A DNA stretch of 64,000 nucleotides. Origin: Hanleya hanleyi. Its lineage: Eukaryota; Mollusca; Polyplacophora; Lepidopleurida; Hanleyidae. Under the pieces are notes generated by a model that was not told the DNA's origin, did no database searches, and saw only the letters and a program-made list of their open reading frames with translations. The translations under genes and the position numbers were made by a program. How positions within the stretch are numbered: the first letter of the stretch is position 1; each line of letters begins with the position of its first letter. Shown piece after piece: positions 58,897 to 64,000 of this stretch. The stretch is taken from positions 1-64,000 of the forward strand of contig JAVTVY010020422.1 of the NCBI GenBank assembly GCA_036873755.1, written 5' to 3'.

Positions 58897-59742
58897 ATGG
58901 CTGAAGGTGAAACCATGGATATTGATAACCTGATAAATGATGATGAACTACAACTGCTCGGGAACATCCACGATATGGACCCATGGCTGGATGCTATTAT
59001 AGAAGATTTATTTAAAGACGAACACCAAGCACAGGGCAGCCATAATCAAGACCCCCCAGGAGCGCCACCGGATCTTAGTCACCCCCCAGGAGCCACACCG
59101 GATCTTAGTCCCCACCCCCCAGCAGCGACACCGGATCTTACCACAGTCGAATACCAACGTTTTGACGAAATGGACCAAGTGCTAGAAGATATCTTGAAAC
59201 AACAACAACAAAGCCTCCAAGTTCAAGGAGGAGGAGAAGAAGAAGAAGAAGAAGAAGAACAAGAAGCAGAAGAAACGGAAGAAGAAGGAGAAGAAGAAGG
59301 AGAAGAAGAAGAAGAAGAACAAGGAGAAGAGCACAAGAAGAGGAAAGACTCAAGAAAACACAGAAAAAGAGAGAGGAAAGACTCTAGAGAACACAGAAAA
59401 AGAGACAGAAAATACCAAAAAAGAGACAGAAACATAAGGGGACAACAAAAGAAAGAAAACGAAGACGTCATCCACTACGCTACCGCAATAGAAAGAACAC
59501 TGGCATCCAACACAGAATGCCAAGCAGCACCCTATTTACGCTGCGTGGAATGCTGTAATCACTTCGCCAAATACGCCATTTTCCCCTGTGGGCATCAAGC
59601 CTTGTGTATAGCCTGTATACACAGACATGCCCGATTACCAGAGTGTCCGGACGATTACAACCCCCTAGTGTGTGAATTCATAGCCTTGATATGCCCGGTG
59701 TGTACTGTGAGAAGACAACGCCACCTGTCCCCAACGATGTAA
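58897..59742 (+). CDS. Acidic/basic RING-finger protein, 281 aa
   Basis: Acidic N-terminus (1-45), three PPGATPDLS-type repeats (53-81), a glutamine patch (102-105), a glutamate block (114-145), then an Arg/Lys/Asp-rich stretch (147-180, KDSRKHRKRERKDSREHRKR) likely nuclear and possibly RNA-binding. A C-terminal RING uses C216, C219, C231, H233, C237, C240, C266, C269, with FPCGHQALCIAC and CPVC. Probable E3 ubiquitin ligase. The ATG sits 15 nt past the initiator of its own promoter. The mRNA should end at a histone-type stem-loop 19 nt past the stop. The long GAA-rich tract is slippage-prone. Intact paralogue of the broken unit at 57017-57789, in inverted orientation. Confidence 0.8.
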   Translation: MAEGETMDIDNLINDDELQLLGNIHDMDPWLDAIIEDLFKDEHQAQGSHNQDPPGAPPDLSHPPGATPDLSPHPPAATPDLTTVEYQRFDEMDQVLEDILKQQQQSLQVQGGGEEEEEEEEQEAEETEEEGEEEGEEEEEEQGEEHKKRKDSRKHRKRERKDSREHRKRDRKYQKRDRNIRGQQKKENEDVIHYATAIERTLASNTECQAAPYLRCVECCNHFAKYAIFPCGHQALCIACIHRHARLPECPDDYNPLVCEFIALICPVCTVRRQRHLSPTM

Positions 59743-59755
59743 TCGCTTACATCTT

Positions 59756-59800
59756 CCAAAGGCCCTTTTTAGGGCCACCCCATCTTTCCGAAAGGGGAAA
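59756..59800 (+). terminator. Histone-type 3' stem-loop plus U7-type element, plus-strand RING gene
   Basis: CCAAA then GGCCCTTTTTAGGGCC (59761-59776), ACCCCA, and GAAAGGGGAAA (59790-59800). Stem, four-base loop, flanks and purine-rich downstream element all fit the histone signal. The loop is UUUU, not UUUC. Confidence 0.85.
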
Positions 59801-59929
59801 CTTCTAAACTCAAAAGCACAAAATAAAAAAAATAAAAAATAACACCAACTCCCGCACACATACCTAGGTAACAATAGGTAAATAACACATCAATTTCCAG
59901 GTTAAAAGTCCATTCCACTCTTTATAATA

Positions 59930-60370
59930 TTACCCCAATGCATTCTGGGTCACGACAGAATGCCTTCATTTTACACCAAATTCACCTAGTCTAAATTTTG
60001 CCATGTTAAAATGTAAAAAAAAACCCTAGTCCGTAGCCGTACACGTTATAGGTGCGCACCTCTCTCTCTATCCGTACGCGTATCAGTGTTTTTGTTTATG
60101 TTGGGAGTTACTTCCCCTTGATCACTGTACGTTTACTTTGATCGTAATAAAATTCGTATCGTATCGTATCGTAATGGGAGTTACTTCCCCTTGATCACTG
60201 TACGTTTACTTTGATCGTAATAAAATTCGTATCGTATCGTATCGTATCGTATCGTATCGTATCGTACCCGTACCCGTTCTAGTTTTTTTATATTCCACCC
60301 GCCCCCTTGTCCGTGAAAGTCCGTGATGATTCGGGCTGTAATGTTATCTGCAATCATGCCGCTCATTTTG
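59930..60370. repeat. Intergenic repeats: CGTAT microsatellite and inverted-repeat arm
   Basis: A 75 bp tandem duplication (GGGAGTTACTTCCCCTTGAT at 60103 and 60178). Each copy ends in (CGTAT)n, the second with about nine units (60227-60265). The parts at 60018-60075 and 60290-60360 are inverted copies of 62118-62275 (for example GGACTTTCACG, GTGCGCACCTATAACGTGTA). Nothing coding. A degenerate stem-loop (GGCCCTGAAAAGGGGC) is at 60433-60448. Confidence 0.7.
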
Positions 60371-60563
60371 CACCAAATTTTTGCATGGGTTAGCCCTAAA
60401 ACACTGAGAAAAAACCCCCTGTGTGTTTGGAAGTAAGGGGTTGGCCCTGAAAAGGGGCGTTAATGGGGCAGGGATTGTTTTTTGGTGTTGCAGTTTGCTA
60501 ATACTATAGAATAAAGAGGGCATGATGTAGGACCTGTGATTTGAATTTGTGCCAAGTTAGAAG

Positions 60564-60602
60564 TTCTCTTTCGACAACAATGGGTTGGCCCTGAAAAGGG
60601 CC
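60564..60602 (-). terminator. Histone-type 3' stem-loop plus U7-type element, Pro/Gln-rich gene
   Basis: Minus strand GGCCCTTTTCAGGGCC (60602-60587), AACCCA, then GAAAGAGAA (60572-60564). Same stem, loop and spacing as the signal at 56953-56990. It lies 50 nt past the stop codon. Confidence 0.82.
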
Positions 60603-60651
60603 GTTGGAGTCAATTTGTTGACCCTGTTTTCTTCAGGGGGAGTTTTCCTGT

Positions 60652-61137
60652 CTACTCCATTTCACTGACTGAGAAATATCGGTATGGCTCCAGCCGGTAC
60701 CGATGTTGATGTTGTTGTGGGTTATCGTCGACATGAATGGGTAGATCTTGCACGAAATTGGCGGGTGGAATGGCACTAATGTCGACGAATTCCGGCTGGA
60801 CTGGGGGCTCTTGTTGTTGTTGTTGCTGTTGTTGTTGTTGTTGTTGAGGAGGAGCAGGAGGAGGGGGAGGGTGCATTTCCTCCATCGTTCTTTGCAGCAA
60901 CACCAACCAGCCCTCTTCGCTTATTGTTCTGGAAGTGTTGATAAGCGTCCGAAGATTCTCGGCTGTCCTCCCCGATAGGTCGTCGTTCTGTATCTGCCGA
61001 CACCACGCTGTAAATTCTTGGAACCAGAAATCTTTAATGGCAGTGATCATGGCCTTCCGCTGACGCCGGGCAATCTCCTGCCGTATTTGCACCATTCTCC
61101 CGGAGGCCTTGGTGGTTGACATCTTGACCACACGCAT
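60652..61137 (-). CDS. Proline/glutamine-rich protein, 161 aa
   Basis: Residues 1-88 are mostly helical and basic at first (RQEIARRQRKAM), with FWFQEFTAWCRQIQ and SEEGWLVLLQRTMEEM. A proline run (90-97) and 12 glutamines (98-109) follow, then a Pro/His-rich acidic tail. ATG 61137; an alternative start is M6. No family recognised. Low-complexity runs suggest an activation-domain-like or scaffold role, but this is guesswork. It is flanked by its own CCAAT/TATA promoter and a histone-type 3' end, so the unit is complete. A plus-strand frame over the promoter (61169-61450) is a shadow of the CCAAT repeats. Confidence 0.75.
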   Translation of the reverse strand: MRVVKMSTTKASGRMVQIRQEIARRQRKAMITAIKDFWFQEFTAWCRQIQNDDLSGRTAENLRTLINTSRTISEEGWLVLLQRTMEEMHPPPPPAPPQQQQQQQQQQQQEPPVQPEFVDISAIPPANFVQDLPIHVDDNPQQHQHRYRLEPYRYFSVSEME

Positions 61138-61198
61138 GTTGTTTTCTTCTTCTTCTTCTTGAATAGCTATGTCTTCTCAGGTCGGTGAAAGGTTTTGG

Positions 61199-61366
61199 AA
61201 TGCCCCGCACCATGCTCCCGCTGGCTTTATACTCACATACAGGTCATTTTCATTGGCTGTTTCAACCTCGCTCATACTGGCTTCATTGGTTCTTTTTAGG
61301 GCTAGCAGATTGGCTCTTTTTATAGCCATTTCATTGGCTCTGTTTATAGACATCTCATTGGCCAAT
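61199..61366 (-). promoter_or_regulatory. Promoter of Pro/Gln-rich gene with five CCAAT boxes
   Basis: Minus strand: CCAAT cores at 61361-61357, 61337-61333, 61313-61309, 61289-61285 and 61256-61252, the first four exactly 24 bp apart. Then TATAAAG (61231-61225) and an initiator-like GCATTCC around 61203-61197. CCAAT boxes bind NF-Y and are common in replication-dependent histone promoters. Confidence 0.75.
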
Positions 61367-61379
61367 AGTGGGCTCTCCC

Positions 61380-62437
61380 ACCCTTCCTGGGTTACGCCAG
61401 AATCCCGTCATTTTGCACGAAATTCGTCTAGTGGAAAATTTCCATGTTAAATGAATGCGTGTATTAATAACATGAGAGTCGATGTACACGTGGCTGATGG
61501 ATGTCTATGCCCACGTGCGACCACCCTTCCTGGGTTAATTCTCAATCCACATATTTTGCACCAAATTTGTCAATGTTAAATGATTGCGTGTATTGAGATA
61601 ACATTGGGGGTTGGCCCTGAAAAGGGCCAACACCACTGGCGCTATTCCTGGGTGACGTCACAATCTCTTCATTTTACACGAAAATTCGCACTAGCAAATT
61701 CCTATGTTAAATGATTGCGGCTATTTATAAACATGAGAATGGATGCTCATGGGTGTCTACACCCAGGTCCGCGCGACCACCCTTCCTGGGTTAATTTACA
61801 ATCCGCTGATTTTGCACCAAATTCACAATTCCTACGTTAAATGATTGCGTGTATTGAGATAACATTGGGGGTTGGCCCTGAAAAGGGCCAACACCACTGG
61901 CGCCAGTGATGCATTCTGGGTGTCGTTAGAATCCCTTCATTTGACACGAAATTCACCTAGTGCAAATTCCTATGTTAAATGATTGCGGCTATTTATAAAC
62001 ATGAGAATGGATGCTGATTGGTGGCCTACAAGGTGTCTACACCCAGGTCCGCGCGACCACCCTTCCTGGGTTAATTTACAATCCGCCTATTTTGCACCAA
62101 ATTCACAATTCCCAGGTTAAATGATTGCAGATAACATTACAGCCCGAATCATCACGGACTTTCACGAAGGAGGAGGGTGGAATAAAAAACTATAACGGTG
62201 ACGGGGTACGGATAGAGAGAGGTGCGAAAAAAAACCTATAACGTGTACGGCTACGGACTAGGGGTTTTTTACTCACGAGTCATTACGGACTTTCACGAAG
62301 CAGGAGGGTGGAATAAAAACTAGAACGCTGACGGGTACGGATAGAGAGAGGTGCGCACCTATAACGTGTACGGTTACGGACTAGAGGTTTTTTTACGGAC
62401 GAGTCATCACGGACTTTCACGAAGGGGCAAGAATCGA
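61380..62437. repeat. Direct and inverted repeats with two further stem-loops
   Basis: Three diverged ~250 bp units with CCACCCTTCCTGGGTTAATT, TTTTGCACCAAATT and TTAAATGATTGCG. Two contain GTTGGCCCTGAAAAGGGCCAAC at 61611-61630 and 61872-61891, a minus-strand histone-type loop, but with no visible gene before it and no GAAAGAGAA after it. 62118-62275 is inverted relative to 60018-60360. GAGTCAT-CACGGACTTTCACGA is repeated near 62145, 62276 and 62401 upstream of the next promoter. No gene. Confidence 0.7.
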
Positions 62438-62475
62438 TATATACACATTTGCCTCGTCGGTGTTTTGTCATTCAC
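62438..62475 (+). promoter_or_regulatory. Core promoter of PC4-like gene 1
   Basis: TATATA at 62438-62443 and TCATTCAC at 62468-62475; the ATG follows at 62480. Confidence 0.75.
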
Positions 62476-62479
62476 CACT

Positions 62480-63175
62480 ATGGCAGCGCACGGAGCGGAG
62501 CTTGCCTTCTTCCAACTCACGCCTGACGTCATCCTCATCGTCTATGACCATGAACTGCAGCTCATCGAAGAACATCCCCGAGAGGTGAAGCTATGTTTAA
62601 GCCTAGCAGGATGGAATCTATTGACACGGTTGTTACAGGGAAAAGAGCCCGAAGTCGATTTCATGCACGTGGGAGTCGGTGTCTACCTACGAAGTGGTAG
62701 AGATGATTCTTTTTTTCCCCGGTTAGAACAGTGTGGTGGTGCCTCTATCCTACTCCGGCCGGCATTATGGCAGGCGCTGAAAGCTATTATCACCGACGTC
62801 CACGACGTACTCCACCCCCAGGCGCGCTCTGTAGCTACCCGCACTCTTACACCCGACTGCACCCTATTGTTGTACCCCCAACGCGTGGAGCTCATCGATG
62901 ACGACAGTAGGTGTTGGTGTACGTCTGAACCAGCGCGTGTCTCTTTATCCCCGGAAGGCTGGATTACCTTGAAACGCGTGTTATGCGGTAACCTCGACGG
63001 TGATAGCATTCACCTGTGTGACGACGTCTACATTTTCCGTGGTCCCTATTTTGCTCGACTCCTCTGTCTCAAGCGAGGTGGTTTTACTCTGGACCCCGAT
63101 CTATGGACGGCTTTGCAACAAGTAGTCCCCATGGTCGATGAAGTACTCTCTCTACAGGAGCCCCTCACAGAATAG
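62480..63175 (+). CDS. PC4-like repeat protein 1, 231 aa
   Basis: Start chosen at ATG 62480, 10 nt after the initiator A; the open frame extends further 5' but without ATG. Two related halves, about 8-110 and 120-226. Each holds two beta-rich units closed by a helix with a conserved Trp: LSLAGW (41-45), LRPALW (92-97), LSPEGW (156-161), LDPDLW (204-209). The last, GGFTLDPDLWTALQQVVPMVD, minus its ends, resembles the C-terminal strand and helix of PC4-type transcriptional coactivators, which bind ssDNA as dimers. Same fold signature in the gene at 63265 and in the CARD protein. Role inferred: ssDNA binding or late transcription. No stem-loop follows; the next promoter begins 30 nt after the stop. 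Confidence 0.75.
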   Translation: MAAHGAELAFFQLTPDVILIVYDHELQLIEEHPREVKLCLSLAGWNLLTRLLQGKEPEVDFMHVGVGVYLRSGRDDSFFPRLEQCGGASILLRPALWQALKAIITDVHDVLHPQARSVATRTLTPDCTLLLYPQRVELIDDDSRCWCTSEPARVSLSPEGWITLKRVLCGNLDGDSIHLCDDVYIFRGPYFARLLCLKRGGFTLDPDLWTALQQVVPMVDEVLSLQEPLTE

Positions 63176-63204
63176 TACGACTCATGTCTGTGCCCACCTG
63201 ACAC

Positions 63205-63243
63205 TATAAATACCAGGGGTGAGACAGAGTGTGTGTCATTCAC
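63205..63243 (+). promoter_or_regulatory. Core promoter of PC4-like gene 2
   Basis: TATAAATA at 63205-63212 and TCATTCAC at 63236-63243, 33 bp from TATA start to the initiator A. Confidence 0.8.
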
Positions 63244-63264
63244 CGTTCGACATTTAGAGCAAGC

Positions 63265-63816
63265 ATGTCAAGCGACCTACGAGCCATCCTGCCTCTTACA
63301 CCCCAGGTGGGGTTACACGTCTATGAAGATAAAGTCACCCTGGTGGAAGACCGTGGAGCTATTTGCTGGGCGCCCGCTGAGACCGTATCGAATACGGTGA
63401 CGCTCCCTCGTGACGGCTGGACCAAATTTAAACGGGTGTTGAGCGATGACCTCGACGGACACCTCATCCACATAGACAACGCCATCTACGTATACCGTAC
63501 CACCTTCTTCCTACGCCTGGGCCGCTACCAAGACCGTACGCGAGGCTTCACCCTAGTGCCCGATCTGTGGTCAGCCTTGGAGAAAGTAGTGCCTATTGTG
63601 GACCAGCTGTTTACACCGGACGAGCGATCATCAGACCAGTTGGCGTGGGCTCGTGCTATGGAGGACGCGCTGGCTGAACCCCAAGAACAACTACATGAAC
63701 CCGATACAGCCGGGGAACAGAAAAGTACTATATCTATAGGGTGCACAGAGGCTAGAGTGTCAGTGTCACCTGATGAAGCGAACACACCGGACGGGGATCC
63801 AGGGGCACCCCGATGA
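63265..63816 (+). CDS. PC4-like repeat protein 2, 183 aa
   Basis: ATG 63265 lies 27 nt past the initiator A; an upstream frame extension lacks ATG. Residues 8-118 align with the second half of the protein at 62480: LPRDGWTKFKRVL, DLDGHLIHIDNAIYVY, RGFTLVPDLWSALEKVVPIV. The rest is an acidic, unstructured tail (about 120-183). The two are tandem paralogues. Its TGA overlaps the ATG of the integrase-like ORF (ATGA), so the two may be translated from one mRNA by termination-reinitiation. Function unknown; PC4-like ssDNA binding is inferred. Confidence 0.75.
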   Translation: MSSDLRAILPLTPQVGLHVYEDKVTLVEDRGAICWAPAETVSNTVTLPRDGWTKFKRVLSDDLDGHLIHIDNAIYVYRTTFFLRLGRYQDRTRGFTLVPDLWSALEKVVPIVDQLFTPDERSSDQLAWARAMEDALAEPQEQLHEPDTAGEQKSTISIGCTEARVSVSPDEANTPDGDPGAPR

Positions 63817-64000
63817 GGGGTAAGAAGACCGTGATGAGGGGGTCCCGAAAGGGGAAAAAGGGGTCAGCATCTACAGTGAACAAGGTGTTAACCGATTTGT
63901 ATTACAACCCTACCAGTCCAGCCGCGTATAGCGCTGTGGGAGCGCTCGCTCGAGCTGCCCATTCCCAAGGCATCAGTCGAACTGAAGTTCGAGACTGGTT
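63813..64000 (+). CDS. Polinton-type integrase, N-terminus (cut by window edge)
   Basis: 62 codons visible from ATG 63813. A basic lead (RGSRKGKKG) is followed by LTDLYYNPTSPAAYSAVGAL and GISRTEVRDW. The YYNP..P.AYS..  AL and V..W pattern matches the start of retrovirus-like integrases of Maverick/Polinton elements, including transposon-derived F54H12.3-like proteins. There the catalytic DDE core follows downstream, here outside the window. Such enzymes insert element DNA with a short target duplication. The start overlaps the previous stop (ATGA). Identification rests on about 45 residues. Confidence 0.65.
   Translation, partial: MRGKKTVMRGSRKGKKGSASTVNKVLTDLYYNPTSPAAYSAVGALARAAHSQGISRTEVRDW

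Larger units (their letters stand above)
54577..64000. mobile_element. Integrated virus-like element, Polinton/adintovirus-like, one end
   Basis: Compact DNA with genes on both strands. They share one promoter design and histone-type 3' ends, unlike the host DNA to the left. The window edge cuts an ORF resembling Polinton-type integrase, the only hallmark visible. Other genes: CARD/PC4-like, two RING cassettes, a Pro/Gln-rich protein, two PC4-like proteins. The left limit is set where the LINE frame stops (AGTAGTGTCCC at 54577); no terminal repeat can be confirmed because the other end is outside. DNA polymerase B, capsid and ATPase genes would be expected to the right. Confidence 0.6.

Noticed and set aside
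59138..59471. Minus-strand leucine- and serine-rich ORFs over the RING gene
   Set aside because: They are shadows of the GAA-rich glutamate tract.
61169..61450. 93-codon plus-strand ORF with repeated hydrophobic octets
   Set aside because: Its 8-residue period is the 24 bp CCAAT-box spacing of the promoter on the other strand.

Overview
The window looks like nuclear DNA of a marine mollusc, most likely a bivalve. Three things point there: a spliced metazoan phospholipid scramblase gene, several tandem-repeat elements ending in an (ACGG)n run plus a hairpin (the layout of the 'pearl' elements described from bivalves), and mollusc-style SINEs and non-LTR retrotransposon pieces. About 85% is non-coding, repeat-rich DNA. 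Many reading frames in it are chance or repeat frames and are not annotated.

Layout. 1-28.5 kb is intergenic or intronic repeat DNA: minisatellites, a segmental duplication (1-1871 and 5859-7060), MITE-like elements, fold-back palindromes, two copies of a 1.6 kb repeat dense in AGGTCA-type half-sites, and a ~4.8 kb segment bounded by long inverted repeats (18.7-23.5 kb). 28.5-48.3 kb holds one host gene on the minus strand, a phospholipid scramblase. I could assemble it from seven coding exons whose splice phases agree, giving 267 residues. Its introns carry a 2 kb minisatellite, MITEs and SINEs. 48.6-50.3 kb is a 1.7 kb insertion with identical 48 bp terminal inverted repeats and a 9 bp target duplication; it contains retrotransposon sequence and an unidentified ORF. 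52.5-54.6 kb has two broken LINE fragments (CR1-like, then L1/Tx1-like).

54.6-64 kb is different: compact, apparently mostly intronless, genes on both strands, GC-richer coding. It looks like one end of an integrated virus-like element of the Maverick/Polinton (adintovirus-like) kind. The last ORF, cut by the window edge, resembles the N-terminus of Polinton-type retrovirus-like integrases. The other genes encode a CARD protein fused to a PC4-like region, two RING-finger cassettes (one broken), a proline/glutamine-rich protein, and two small proteins built from the same PC4-like repeats.

The regulatory layout of this element is its most striking feature. Six transcription units share a TATA box about 30 bp upstream of a TCATTCAC-like initiator. 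Arrays of YY1-type AAnATGGCGG sites or 24 bp-spaced CCAAT boxes lie upstream. Three units end not in an obvious poly(A) signal but in a textbook replication-dependent histone mRNA 3' stem-loop followed by a purine-rich U7-type downstream element. This suggests a virus or transposon that borrows the host's S-phase histone mRNA 3'-end machinery. I do not know of a description of this for Polintons. CARD and RING proteins suggest interference with host death or innate immune signalling, but that is inference.
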